Assembly (NCBI RefSeq): GCF_019904155.1 | Contig: NZ_JAHCMB010000121.1 | Span: 162,425 to 226,424 of the forward strand | Origin: Paenibacillus sinensis | GTDB lineage: Bacteria; Bacillota; Bacilli; Paenibacillales; Paenibacillaceae | Length of the DNA: 64,000 nucleotides | Direction: 5' to 3' | In this document: positions 27,384 to 37,800 of the stretch, in pieces | How the letters are laid out: every line of letters begins with the position of its first letter | Numbering within the stretch: position 1 is the first letter of the stretch | Made by a program: the position numbers and the translations under genes | Notes under the pieces: model-generated | What the model was told of the DNA's origin: nothing | The model's input: the letters and a program-made list of their open reading frames with translations, nothing else | Database searches by the model: none

Positions 27384-28427
27384 TTACCCGATCTGCGGCG
27401 TGGATTCCCGAATGACAGGCTTCGTGTAAATATGCGAGACCTGATAGGGCTGGTCCGGATGATCGATGCGGGACAGCAGCATTTCGGCGGCCGACACGCC
27501 CATTTCATTGCTGTAGATGTGCACGGTCGTCAGCTTCGGCTCGATAATTCGCGACTCCGGCGCGTTGTCGAAGCCGCAGACGACGATATCCTTCGGTATC
27601 GACAAATTCAGATTCTTGAGCGCGGTCATGAAGCTGACGGCGATAAAATCGTTGGCGCAGATGAAAGCGGAGGGAAGCTCGGCCATTTCCTTGAGCTTGT
27701 GATCGGCCCAGCCGGGGCTTGAGAAGAACAGCCCGTCATCGTCCAGCACGCTCTGCGAAGGATCAAGCTGAATGCCGGCTTCGCTCAGGGCGCGATTGAA
27801 GCCGACCCAGCGTTCCTGGAAGCTGCGGCAGTGATTGCGGTCCCCGATGAAGCCGAAGGTCTTGTAACCGCCGTCAATCAGCCGTTTGGTAAGCTGGTAA
27901 GTACTGTGCTCGTTCTCCATGAGCAGGACGTCGGCCTGAAAGTCCGGGTAGCAGACAAATGCCGAGCAGTCGATGAAGATGGCCGGAATCTCAAGGCCGG
28001 TGATCATCTTGCTGTACTCCAGATCGAAGAGCTCGATGCAGATAATGCCGTCCACAGCGGCCGCGTCGAAGTTATTGGGGAGCGACAGCGTTTTCTTTTC
28101 AATATCACGGATGATATGAATGGACAGATTATAGCCTTCCGCGCTGATCCGCTTCTCCAGGCCGCTGATAAGCGCGGAGCCGAAATGGGAGGTGTTGGGC
28201 AGATTCTCCGTCAGCAGGGCGATATTCTTCGGTGTTTTGGCTGACAGAAGGCTTTCGCTTTCCATCAGGGAGAACTGCTTGTATTTCAGTTCAATTGCTT
28301 TCTTGATGACTTTGTTACGGGTTTCTTCGGGGATTCCCCCGGTGCCGTTCAAGGCTTTGGAGGCCGTATTTCTGGAGATTCCCAGTGCATCGGCGATATC
28401 TTGTATGGTCACTTTATCCCTGGCCAT
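27384..28427 (-). CDS. LacI-family regulator of the fructan locus
   Basis: A 347-residue repressor: helix-turn-helix VTIQDIADALGISRNTASKALNG (residues ~6-28) and a sugar-binding domain with typical GIICIE, GFIGDRNHC and FICANDFIA strands. Divergent from the importer-GH32-fructokinase operon, with repeated TTACA/TGTAA-type inverted repeats between them. The ligand is probably fructose, a fructose phosphate or a fructo-oligosaccharide. Start 28427 has AGGATA upstream. Confidence 0.88.
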   Translation of the reverse strand: MARDKVTIQDIADALGISRNTASKALNGTGGIPEETRNKVIKKAIELKYKQFSLMESESLLSAKTPKNIALLTENLPNTSHFGSALISGLEKRISAEGYNLSIHIIRDIEKKTLSLPNNFDAAAVDGIICIELFDLEYSKMITGLEIPAIFIDCSAFVCYPDFQADVLLMENEHSTYQLTKRLIDGGYKTFGFIGDRNHCRSFQERWVGFNRALSEAGIQLDPSQSVLDDDGLFFSSPGWADHKLKEMAELPSAFICANDFIAVSFMTALKNLNLSIPKDIVVCGFDNAPESRIIEPKLTTVHIYSNEMGVSAAEMLLSRIDHPDQPYQVSHIYTKPVIRESTPQIG

Positions 28428-28620
28428 GTATATCCTGTCACCTCTATATATTCGAATTCTGGTGTTCGCTGTCAGCAGGGAATATCCCGCTTATTCTTTC
28501 TTAAATGTATACTAGTTTTTCCAAAATAGCAACATAAACTTTACAAATGCACAATTTCATTTACATTATTGATCGACAAATTAGGTGAAAATCAAAATTT
28601 CATCTGCATTTTTGGTCTTT

Positions 28621-28633
28621 TTACAAAATGTAA
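28621..28633. promoter_or_regulatory. Operator-like inverted repeat A
   Basis: TTACA-AAA-TGTAA, a perfect 5-3-5 inverted repeat in the divergent region; a near copy lies 57 bases downstream. Confidence 0.5.
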
Positions 28634-28677
28634 CCGCAATCTTGCAGAATTTAGTTGTCAAATGAACAAAAATATAT

Positions 28678-28690
28678 TTACAAAATGTAT
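28678..28690. promoter_or_regulatory. Operator-like inverted repeat B
   Basis: TTACAAAATGTAT, one base different from copy A, ends at the first base of the -35 box of the importer promoter, a repressing position. Confidence 0.5.
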
Positions 28691-28718
28691 TGACGTATGC
28701 CGAATGCTTTGGTAAATT
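28690..28718 (+). promoter_or_regulatory. SigA promoter of the fructan operon
   Basis: TTGACG at 28690-28695, a 17-base spacer and TAAATT at 28713-28718. The rest of the 28428-28786 gap is AT-rich and holds only this promoter and the inverted repeats. Confidence 0.65.
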
Positions 28719-28786
28719 GTAAATGCGGAAGGGCAAAATGACCAATTGTAAGCCCTCACACCAGTTGAAGAATGGAGGCTAAGGCT

Positions 28787-29740
28787 TTGCAAAACACTCT
28801 GGAAGCGAATCACGGCAAGACGGTGACGAGGCGGAAAAGCTCCTTATGGGAGTTTGTCCGAAAGCACTATTTTTTGTATCTGCTGCTGTCGCCGGCTTTG
28901 ATTCTGACCCTTATATTCAAGTACGGGCCGATGTACGGCGCCATCATCGCCTTTAAGGATTTCAGCCCGGTCAAGGGCATCCTCGGCAGCGATTGGGTAG
29001 GCTTGTATAACTTCGAGAAGTTCCTGTCTTCACCCAACTTTGAAGTGATATTTATGAATACGCTTAAACTCAGCCTGTTCGGACTGATCCTGAGCTTTCC
29101 CGTTCCGATCCTGCTGGCCTTGATGCTGAATCAGGTCCGGCGGTCCGGCGTCAAAAAGAACATTCAATTGTTCCTGTACGCGCCCAATTTCATTTCCGTC
29201 GTCGTCGTGGTCGGCATGCTGTTCATCTTCCTGTCGCCTACAGGCCCGATTAACCAGCTTGTGACCTGGATAACCGGCGAACCGGTGATGTTCCTGTCCC
29301 GGCCGGAGTACTTCCGCTGGATTTATATCCTTTCGGATATTTGGACGGGAGCGGGCTGGGCTTCGATTATCTATGTGGCGGCGCTCGCGAATGTTGATCC
29401 AGAACTGCATAACGCGGCCAATCTGGATGGAGCCAACCTGCTGCAGCGCATCCGGCACATCGATCTGCCGACAATCAAGCCCATTATGGCGATTGTCTTC
29501 ATTCTCGCAGCTGGAGGCATCATGTCGATCGGATTCGAGAAGGCCTATCTCTTGCAGACGGCGACGAACCTGCCGACATCCGAAATCATCCCGACCTATG
29601 TGTATAAAATCGGCCTGCAATCCGGCGACTACGCCTACTCGGCTGCTGTGGGGCTGTTCAACTCCCTGATCAACGTCATTTTGCTCGTTGTGGTGAACAC
29701 GATTGTCAAGAAACTGAATGAAGGCGAAGGCCTGTACTAG
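28787..29740 (+). CDS. Sugar ABC importer permease (LplB type)
   Basis: A 317-residue membrane subunit of a CUT1-type importer. About six helices; the EAA loop (NAANLDGANLLQRIRHIDLP) that contacts the ATPase is clear. The early sequence FKYGPMYGAIIAFKDF is typical of LplB/YteP permeases for oligosaccharides. TTG 28787 is preferred as start because GGAGG at 28774-28778 has a spacing of 8; the ATG at 28772 overlaps that site. First gene of the fructan operon. No ATPase gene is in the operon, so a shared MsmX-like ATPase is expected. Confidence 0.9.
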   Translation: MQNTLEANHGKTVTRRKSSLWEFVRKHYFLYLLLSPALILTLIFKYGPMYGAIIAFKDFSPVKGILGSDWVGLYNFEKFLSSPNFEVIFMNTLKLSLFGLILSFPVPILLALMLNQVRRSGVKKNIQLFLYAPNFISVVVVVGMLFIFLSPTGPINQLVTWITGEPVMFLSRPEYFRWIYILSDIWTGAGWASIIYVAALANVDPELHNAANLDGANLLQRIRHIDLPTIKPIMAIVFILAAGGIMSIGFEKAYLLQTATNLPTSEIIPTYVYKIGLQSGDYAYSAAVGLFNSLINVILLVVVNTIVKKLNEGEGLY

Positions 29741-29758
29741 AGAAAGGAGCAACCGCTC

Positions 29759-30640
29759 ATGTTCATCAAGCATACCCGGATGGACCGCTTCATGCTTACG
29801 CTGAATGCCGTCCTGCTGACCCTGGCCGTCCTGCTTGTCGTAATCCCGCTCGTCTATGTGGTGATCGCTTCCTTCATGGACCCGTCGGTGCTGCTCAGCC
29901 GGGGTCTATCGTTTCATCTCAAGGACTGGTCGCTAGACGGCTATGAGAAAATCCTGACCAATCCGGCCATGATTCGCGGATTTGGAAACGCTGTCTTGTA
30001 TTCGGTCTGCTTCGCCCTCCTTACCGTCAGCGTCTCGGTCTGCGCAGGCTATGCGCTGTCGGACGACCGGCTGAGAGGAAGAGGCCTCTTCATGACCCTG
30101 TTTATCATCACGATGTTCTTTGGCGGCGGGCTCGTTCCGACCTACCTGCTGGTGAAGAATCTGGGCATGCTCAATACGATTTGGGCCGTTATCATTCCCG
30201 GTTGCATCAACGTCTGGAATATCATTTTGTCCAGGACATTCTTCAAGAGCGTTCCCAATGAACTAAAGGAAGCCGCCAATGTGGACGGGGCGTCGGAAAT
30301 GCGGATCTTCTTCGGCATTGTGCTGCCGCTGTCCAAACCGATTATATTCGTGCTTGCGCTATACGCTTTTGTCGGCCAGTGGAACTCCTATTTCGACGCC
30401 ATGATCTATCTGGACAATCCGAACCTGCATCCCCTTCAGCTCGTGCTGCGTTCCATCCTGATCCAGAACCAGGTCGATCCGGGCATGATCAGCGACCAGC
30501 TCGCCATGGCGGAAATGAAGCGGCTGTCCGAAATCATCAAATATGCTGCGATTGTCGTATCGAGTCTGCCGCTCATCATCATGTATCCGTTCTTCCAGAA
30601 GTACTTTGAGAAAGGTGTTATGCTCGGTTCCCTGAAATAG
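29759..30640 (+). CDS. Sugar ABC importer permease (LplC/YtcP type)
   Basis: A 293-residue partner permease with about six helices and an EAA loop (EAANVDGASEMRIFFGIVLP). It begins MFIKHTRMDRF after AGAAAGGAG and lies 18 bases after the first permease gene. The C-terminal YPFFQKYFEKGVMLGSLK is characteristic of LplC-type permeases. Confidence 0.9.
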   Translation: MFIKHTRMDRFMLTLNAVLLTLAVLLVVIPLVYVVIASFMDPSVLLSRGLSFHLKDWSLDGYEKILTNPAMIRGFGNAVLYSVCFALLTVSVSVCAGYALSDDRLRGRGLFMTLFIITMFFGGGLVPTYLLVKNLGMLNTIWAVIIPGCINVWNIILSRTFFKSVPNELKEAANVDGASEMRIFFGIVLPLSKPIIFVLALYAFVGQWNSYFDAMIYLDNPNLHPLQLVLRSILIQNQVDPGMISDQLAMAEMKRLSEIIKYAAIVVSSLPLIIMYPFFQKYFEKGVMLGSLK

Positions 30641-30696
30641 GAACGGGCTGCACATAGAAAGAGTCTTGTATTCATCCTATTTTGGAGGTCATAACC

Positions 30697-32313
30697 ATGG
30701 GAAGATTCACGCGTTCACAAGCAACGACTAAGGCGGCATCCGCAGCTGCGCTGGCTTCACTTCTGTTCCTGTCCGCCTGCGGCGGCAGCGGGGAAAGCGG
30801 CAAGTCAACCGAAGCGGACCCGAGCGCAAGCGGAAAGGTCACTCTGAACATGATCACTCAAAGCTCGCCGCTGGCTCCGGCCGATCCGAACGACAAGCTG
30901 ATCGCGAAGCGCCTGGAAGAGAAGACCGGTGTTCATATCAACTGGAAGAACTTCACCAAGGATGTGTTCGTCGAGAAGCGCAACCTCGCGGTCGCAGGCG
31001 GCGACTTGCCGGACGCGATCTTCAACGCGGACTATTCCGACTACGAGCTGCTGAAGCTCGCCAAGGACGGCACCATTATCCCGCTGAACGATCTGATCGA
31101 TAAATATATGCCGAATTTCAAAAAAGTGCTGGAGGAAGCTCCGGACTACAAGAATATGATTACCGCGCCGGACGGCAATATTTACGCTTTTCCGTGGATT
31201 GAGGAGCTTGGACAGGGCAAGGAACGCATTCAGGCGGTGGACAGCATGCCGTGGATCAATGTGACCTGGCTGAAGAAGCTGGGTCTCGATATGCCGAAGA
31301 CGACGGATGATCTGAAGAAGGTGCTGACCGCCTTCAAGACGCAGGACCCGAACGGCAACGGCCAGGCGGATGAAATTCCGCTGTCCTTCATTAACAAACC
31401 GGGAGCGGAGGATCTGGCCTTCCTGTTCGCCTCCTTCGGACTCGGGGAGAATCCCGATCATCTGGTGGTCAGCAATGACGGCAAGGTCATCTTCACGCCT
31501 GCCGAGGAAGGCTACAAGAACGCCGTATCCTATATTCATGATCTGTACAAAGACGGGCTTGTCGATGTCGAATCCTTCACGCAGGACTGGAGCACATATG
31601 TAGCCAAGGGCAAGGACCAGAAGTACGGCCTGTTCTTCACCTGGGATAAGGCCAACATCTCGGGAGACAACAATGATTATGAAGTGATGCCTCCGCTCGC
31701 CGGACCGGACGGACAGGTTAACGTGACCCGGACCAATGCGCTTGGACTCGGACGCGGTAAAATGGTCATCACAAGCGCCGACAAACAGCTTGAAGCGACG
31801 GCGAAATGGGTGGACCAGCTCTATGATCCGATCCAGTCCGTGCAGGACAACTGGGGGACTTATGGGGATACGGCGCTGCAGAACATTTTTGAATACGACG
31901 AGACCAAGAACACGCTGAAGCATCTGCCGCTGAACGGCGCCGCTCCTGTCGAGCTGCGGGAGAAGACGAGTCTGGGCGGGCCGCTGGCCGTACTTGACTC
32001 CTATTACGGAAAATACACGACCGTTCCGGACGACGCCAAGGAGAGAATGGACATCGTCAAGAACATCATGGCGCCGCATATGCAGGCGGACAACGTCATG
32101 CCGAGCGTCTTCAATTCGATCGAGGAGCTGGACCGGTTGACCACAATCGAGACCGACCTGTTCGCCTATGTGCTCCGGATGCGCTCGGAGTGGTATGAGA
32201 ACGGCAAGGTCGACGAGCAGTGGAGCAGCTACTTGAAGGAGCTGGACCGTCTCGGCCTGCAGGAATGGATGAAGATCAAGCAGACCGGCTATGACCGGGC
32301 GACACAAAAATAA
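30697..32313 (+). CDS. Sugar-binding lipoprotein of the importer (LipO/YtcQ type)
   Basis: A 538-residue lipoprotein. The signal peptide ends in the lipobox LFLSAC, after which Cys would be lipidated, then a Gly/Ser linker (GGSGESGKST). The rest is a family-1 solute-binding fold of the large LipO/YtcQ class. It captures oligosaccharides outside the membrane for the two permeases. ATG 30697 has GGAGG at a spacing of 8; an earlier in-frame TTG at 30682 overlaps that region. From its operon the ligand is inferred to be a fructo-oligosaccharide. Confidence 0.88.
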   Translation: MGRFTRSQATTKAASAAALASLLFLSACGGSGESGKSTEADPSASGKVTLNMITQSSPLAPADPNDKLIAKRLEEKTGVHINWKNFTKDVFVEKRNLAVAGGDLPDAIFNADYSDYELLKLAKDGTIIPLNDLIDKYMPNFKKVLEEAPDYKNMITAPDGNIYAFPWIEELGQGKERIQAVDSMPWINVTWLKKLGLDMPKTTDDLKKVLTAFKTQDPNGNGQADEIPLSFINKPGAEDLAFLFASFGLGENPDHLVVSNDGKVIFTPAEEGYKNAVSYIHDLYKDGLVDVESFTQDWSTYVAKGKDQKYGLFFTWDKANISGDNNDYEVMPPLAGPDGQVNVTRTNALGLGRGKMVITSADKQLEATAKWVDQLYDPIQSVQDNWGTYGDTALQNIFEYDETKNTLKHLPLNGAAPVELREKTSLGGPLAVLDSYYGKYTTVPDDAKERMDIVKNIMAPHMQADNVMPSVFNSIEELDRLTTIETDLFAYVLRMRSEWYENGKVDEQWSSYLKELDRLGLQEWMKIKQTGYDRATQK

Positions 32314-32337
32314 GACAGAGATTAAGGAGAGATCCAT

Positions 32338-33834
32338 ATGTCCGCCATTGTAAAAACCGATTACCGCAGCGCCTACCACTTCTCGCCCAAGGCGATGTGG
32401 ATGAACGACCCGAATGGGCTGGTCTATTTTGAAGGTGAATACCATCTGTTCTTCCAGCACCATCCGAACAGCATGGGAATGGGCGACATGCACTGGGGCC
32501 ATGCGGTCAGTCGGGACCTGGCAACGTGGGAGGAGCTGCCGATCGCACTGGCTCCGGATGAGTATGGCATGATTTTTTCGGGAAGCGCCGTGGTGGATTG
32601 GAACGATACGACCGGATTTTTTGGCGGAGAGCCAGGACTTGTCGCCATCTTCACCCATCATCTTGACGGAAAGGAAGGCGCCCCCAACATCGAGCGGCAG
32701 AGTCTGGCCTACAGCCTGGACAAAGGGAGAACCTGGATCAAGTATGAGGGCAACCCCGTACTGGAGCATGAGAACGGCATCGACTTCCGCGATCCCAAGG
32801 TGTTCTGGCATGCAGCAACGAGCCGCTGGGTTATGATCGTCGCCTGCGGCCAGGCGGCAGAGATCTACCATTCCCCCGATCTCATTCACTGGAGCGCGGG
32901 AAGCCGGTTCGGTGAAGGCATCGGTTCGCATGACGGGGTATGGGAATGTCCCGACCTGTTCCCGCTGGCTGTGGACGGTGAGGCATCCAACATGAAATGG
33001 GTAATGCTGGTGAGCATCGGGGCGAACCCCGCTCTGGCGGAAGGGTCGAGAACGCAGTATTTTACAGGGGATTTCGACGGAGCCGTCTTCACGCCGGACG
33101 AAGATTCCCGGACTGTGCGCTGGCTCGATTACGGCCGCGACAATTACGCCGGCGTAAGCTGGTCCGATATGCCGGAGGAAGACGGAAGACGGCTGTTCAT
33201 CGGCTGGATGAGCAATTGGATGTATGCGGGCTTGACCCCGACGGAAGGGTTCCGGGGAGCGATGACCATTCCGCGCGAGCTTGCACTGGAGACCAGAGCA
33301 GGCGTGACCGTTCTCGTGCAGCGGCCGGCCCGGGAGCTGGAAGCCGTCCGCAAGCCGGTTCACAGCCTGAAAGGAGCTTCACTCGGCAAGCTTCGCAAGC
33401 TGCTTGACGGCCTTCGGCTGGAAAGCTTCGAAATCAAGGCGGAGATCGCCGCCGGAGCATCGGCCGGATTCAAGGTTCGGGCGGGAGCGGATACCGAGAC
33501 GCTGATCGGCATCGACGGAGAAGCTCAAGTGCTGTATGTGGACCGGAAGGAATCGGGAAGACATTCCATTCATCCGAACTTCCTGGGGCGCCATACGGCG
33601 AAGCTCGAAGTCAGCGGCGAGACGGCAACGGAACTTCGCATCTTCGTGGACCGCTCTTCGGTTGAGGCGTTCGCAGGGGGAGGGCAGGCCGTCATCACGG
33701 ATCTGATCTTCCCGGAGCCTGATTCCACCGGTGTCGATGTCTTCGCGGATGAAGAGATGGCCTTCCTCTCGCTTGAGATTTACTGGATGGACCCGCAGTC
33801 TGCGGCAAACGGCGGCCAGAAAGCGGAGGGTTAA
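32338..33834 (+). CDS. Cytoplasmic GH32 beta-fructosidase
   Basis: A 498-residue enzyme without a signal peptide. The three GH32 catalytic motifs are present: WMNDPNG (nucleophile D24), FRDPK (D152, transition-state stabiliser) and WECPD (acid/base E203). A five-bladed propeller is followed by a C-terminal beta-sandwich (SSVEAFAGGGQAVIT). It would cleave fructose from imported fructo-oligosaccharides. Its position between importer and fructokinase fits this. Sucrose-6-phosphate hydrolase is possible but less likely because no PTS gene is present. Confidence 0.92.
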   Translation: MSAIVKTDYRSAYHFSPKAMWMNDPNGLVYFEGEYHLFFQHHPNSMGMGDMHWGHAVSRDLATWEELPIALAPDEYGMIFSGSAVVDWNDTTGFFGGEPGLVAIFTHHLDGKEGAPNIERQSLAYSLDKGRTWIKYEGNPVLEHENGIDFRDPKVFWHAATSRWVMIVACGQAAEIYHSPDLIHWSAGSRFGEGIGSHDGVWECPDLFPLAVDGEASNMKWVMLVSIGANPALAEGSRTQYFTGDFDGAVFTPDEDSRTVRWLDYGRDNYAGVSWSDMPEEDGRRLFIGWMSNWMYAGLTPTEGFRGAMTIPRELALETRAGVTVLVQRPARELEAVRKPVHSLKGASLGKLRKLLDGLRLESFEIKAEIAAGASAGFKVRAGADTETLIGIDGEAQVLYVDRKESGRHSIHPNFLGRHTAKLEVSGETATELRIFVDRSSVEAFAGGGQAVITDLIFPEPDSTGVDVFADEEMAFLSLEIYWMDPQSAANGGQKAEG

Positions 33835-33837
33835 ACC

Positions 33838-34728
33838 ATGAGAATCGGAGCGGTTGAGGCGGGGGGCACGAAATTCGTCTGCGGAATCGGGAACGAGCAT
33901 GGAACCATTGAGGATAAGATCAGCTTCCCGACCGGGCATCCGGATGAGACCGTGCCCAAGGTCATTGAATATTTCAAAGACAAGTCCGTGGACGCCATCG
34001 GCATCGGATCGTTCGGCCCGATTGATGTTACGCCGGAGAGTCCGACCTACGGGTTCGTGACGACGACGCCCAAGCCGGGCTGGGCGCAGTACGATCTGCT
34101 CGGCATTCTGCGGCGGGAGTTCCCGGTGCCGTTCGGCTGGGACACCGACGTGAACGCCGCTGCTCTGGGCGAAGCCAAATGGGGCGCCGCCCGGGGGCTG
34201 TCCAGCTGCCTGTATTATACCGTCGGTACCGGAATCGGTATCGGCGTGTATTCGGAAGGCAGGACGGTTCATGGCCTGGTGCATCCGGAAGGCGGGCATA
34301 CCTTGGTCAGACGCCATCCTGATGACGATTTTGGCGGTATTTGCCCTTATCACGGAGACTGCCTGGAGGGAATGGCGGCAGGCCCCGCCCTGGAGGCCAG
34401 ATGGGGCGCGAAGGGTCATGAGCTGCCGGAGAACCATGCGGCATGGGAGATCGAGTCCTTCTATCTCGCACAGTCGATTTCGAATGCCGTTCTGCTGCTG
34501 TCCCCGAAGAAGGTCATTCTAGGCGGAGGCGTCATGCAGCAGTCCCAGCTGTTCCCGCTCATCCGGGAGGGTGTGCGGCGGAACCTGAACGGGTATGTGC
34601 AGTCCGGCGTTATTACGGATGATATCGGGAGCTACATTGTTCCTCCGGGTCTCGGCCAGCAGGCGGGATTATGCGGAGCATTGGCTCTGGGAGTAGAAGC
34701 GTGGAAGAATCAAACCTCGTCCGTTTGA
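33838..34728 (+). CDS. ROK-family fructokinase
   Basis: A 296-residue kinase phosphorylating fructose to fructose-6-phosphate. AVEAGGTKFVCGIG is the ATP phosphate-binding loop; GWDTDVNAAALGEA holds the catalytic Asp; the zinc motif CPYHGDCLEG and GTGIGIGV are typical of Bacillus-type fructokinases. It starts 3 bases after the GH32 stop with GGAGGG upstream, so the two are co-translated. Last gene before a terminator. Confidence 0.92.
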   Translation: MRIGAVEAGGTKFVCGIGNEHGTIEDKISFPTGHPDETVPKVIEYFKDKSVDAIGIGSFGPIDVTPESPTYGFVTTTPKPGWAQYDLLGILRREFPVPFGWDTDVNAAALGEAKWGAARGLSSCLYYTVGTGIGIGVYSEGRTVHGLVHPEGGHTLVRRHPDDDFGGICPYHGDCLEGMAAGPALEARWGAKGHELPENHAAWEIESFYLAQSISNAVLLLSPKKVILGGGVMQQSQLFPLIREGVRRNLNGYVQSGVITDDIGSYIVPPGLGQQAGLCGALALGVEAWKNQTSSV

Positions 34729-34743
34729 ATCAGGGCGGGTGCG

Positions 34744-34781
34744 GGCGGCCGGTCAGGAAGCAGTTGCTGGCCGCCTTTTTT
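34744..34781 (+). terminator. Rho-independent terminator
   Basis: GGCGGCC pairs with GGCCGCC around a long loop, followed by six T; separates the fructan operon from the secreted fructanase gene. Confidence 0.8.
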
Positions 34782-34827
34782 CTGTCCGTGCGGGAAATCA
34801 TTCATTCAAGAGGAAAGAGGGGAACGA

Positions 34828-37800
34828 ATGATAAATAAGCTGAAAGCTGTTCGCATTGTTCTGCTGTCTGCCGCAATTCTGATAGCTTCAACGTCTACCG
34901 GAAATTCCGGTCTCAAGCCGGATACAGGATGGGCAGCACCGCAGAGTGCAGAGCCGGCCGGAGGTAACAAGGAGGGTATTCCGATTTTTGAAAACGCTAA
35001 CAGTATTAATACGAATTTGAGCGGCTGGCAGATTCTCGGCAAGGGGCGGATAGAAGAATCGACAGAAGGGCTGCTGCTGGCCTCGGATTCCCGGGAAAAT
35101 GTGATCGCCTTGTCGGAAACGGCTGCTGAGGATTTCATTTATGAAGCTGATGTGATGATCCAGGATGACAAGGCGGACAGCTCGTTGATTTTCCGTTCAG
35201 GCGATGACGGCTGGAGCTCCTATATGCTGCAGATTGCGCCGGGTGCCGGACTTCTTCGCCTCAAGGACGCCGCCGGAGGTGGGGATAAGCTCTATGAAGA
35301 ACGCCCCGTTACTCTTAGAGCCGGTGAGATCTATCACCTGAAGGTCCGGGCGGAAGGCAAATCACTTAAAGTCTATTGGGGCAATGCCTATAAGCCTGTA
35401 ATTGAGGTAAAAGACGGCGCCCACCGCTCGGGACGGCTCGGACTTCATGTCTTTGACGGCTCCGCTCTATTTCAGAATATCATCGTCAGCGATTTGAACG
35501 GGAATCTGGGAACGGTTCTGCTGAGCAGCGGAGAGTGGCAGCCCGATCTCCGGGGCAGGAAGGGCAGCGCCGCCGGGGAGAGCCGGGCGCTCAGGCTCTA
35601 TGACCGCCAGAGTGCCGATTTCGTCTATGAGGGAACCGTCTCGCTGTCTTCCGGTTCTGCTGCGTCCCTGGTCTTCCGTGCCTCTTCGGATGGAACGAGG
35701 GGTTATGAAGCCCTTCTGAAGAAGGTGGGCGACCGGCTCCGCGTGGAGCTGACGAAGGTGGACGGCACGGTACTGGCTTCCTCCGGCCGGACGTATCCGA
35801 GCGTGGACGGCTCCCGGCATTTCGTTGAAATCAAGGCGGAAGGCAGCCGGATTCAAGTCTTCGTGGACGGCTATGAATCTGCGGCTGTTGATGTGACCGA
35901 CCGCTCTTATTCCGGCGGGTATGCGGGCTTTGCCGTGAGCAAGGGAACGGCGTATTTCCAGGATGCTTATGTGACGGATGCAGAGGACTATTACACGGAG
36001 ACCTACCGTCCCGCTTATCATTATTCGCCGATCCGGGGTTCCGCCAGCGATCCGAACGGACTGGTCTACTTCGATGGGGAGTATCATCTCTTTCACCAGG
36101 ACGGCGGCACCTGGGCGCATGCCGTCAGCACCGACCTGCTGCACTGGAAGCGGCTGCCGATCGCCCTGCCCTGGAACGACCTCGGGCATGTGTGGTCAGG
36201 CTCGGCGGTCGTCGACTCAGACAACACATCAGGGTTGTTCGCCGATTCCGTGGGCAAGGGGCTGATCGCCTATTACACGTCCTTCAATCCGGACGGACCG
36301 AACGGCAACCAGCGCATCGGCATTGCCTACAGCAAGGACCGGGGCCGGACCTGGGTGTATCCGGATGACCGGGGCATCGTCATCGAGAATCCCGGGAAGA
36401 ACGGAGAAGACCCGGGCGGCTGGGATTTCCGCGATCCCAAGGTGGTTCGCGATGAGGCTCATAACCGCTGGGTCATGGTCGTGTCCGGCGGAGACCATAT
36501 CCGCTTCTTCACCTCGTCCAATCTGCTGGACTGGACGTTGACCGACAATTGGGGCTATGGCAGCTATATCCGGGGCGGTGTCTGGGAATGCCCCGACCTG
36601 TTCCCGATGACCGTCCAGGGAACCGGGGAGAAGAAATGGGTGCTCATGATCAGCACGGGCGCGAATGCGAACACGGGCGGCTCGGATGCGGAGTATTTTG
36701 TAGGGAATTTGACGGCGGAAGGCAAATTCGTAAACGATAACCCGGCGGGAACTGTGCTGCGTACTGATTTCGGCAAGGAATTTTACGCTTCCATGTCGTT
36801 CTCGGATGTGCCGGACGGCCGCCGGATTGTGATGGCCTGGATGTCCAACTGGGATTACCCGTTCGCCTTCCCGACTTCGGGCTGGAAGGGCGAGCTGACC
36901 GTTCCCCGGGAATTGTCGCTTGTCATGACGGAGGATGGCCCGCGCCTTACTCAGCAGCCGGTCAGGGAGCTGGATGACCTGAAGAGCAAGCTGTACAGCA
37001 CGGCGAGCAAGACGGTGAACCCGTCGTCGTCCAATCTCCTGAAGGGCATCGTCTCCGGGACCTATGAAATCAAGGCCGAGGTGGAGATCCCGGCAGGCTC
37101 CAGTGTCTCGGAATTCGGCTTCAACGTGCGGGAGGGAGCCGGGCAGAAGACGGTTATCGGCTACAGGCCCGGTGAAAGCCGGTTGTTCGTGGACCGCTCC
37201 GCATCGGGGGAGAGAGACTTCTCCAGCTTGTTCAGCACGAGACAGGAGGCTTCGCTTGCGGCGAAGAACCGCAGGGTCAAGCTGACGATTCTGGTCGACG
37301 AATCCTCAGTTGAGGTATTCGCCGGAGACGGGCGTGCCGTATTCTCCGACGTGATCTTCCCTGATCCCTCCAGCCGTGACATGAGCTTCTATACGAAGGA
37401 CGGAAGCGTCCGGATCGTGTCGCTTGCGGTCAACCGGCTGCAGCCGGTATATAATCCGGATGCCGGATCGGCGGAACGGATTGTCATGGATACGAGCGAC
37501 CGTGAGCTGGGAATCGGGCAGACTGCCACGCTGCGGGCAGCCGTAGAGAACGGACCCGGCAAGGGGGCTCAGCCGCTGAAGTGGAGCTCCAGCAACGAAG
37601 CGGTGGTAAGCCTCCGGACAGCGAAGGGGTCGGAAGCGGTGCTGAATGCGACAGGGGAAGGCGAGGCCGTCATAACGGCATCGACTCCGAATGGCAAAGC
37701 GAAGGCCAGCGTTCGGGTGAGCGTCTTCGCCGGGACATTCCAGACCAATCTCGGCGGCTGGTCAAGTACTCCGGCCGGAGCCTCGTGGATGGTAAGCCCG

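Noticed and set aside
30805..33363. 852-residue minus-strand frame across the binding-protein and GH32 genes
   Set aside because: It spans two clearly real plus-strand genes and has antisense composition without family similarity.
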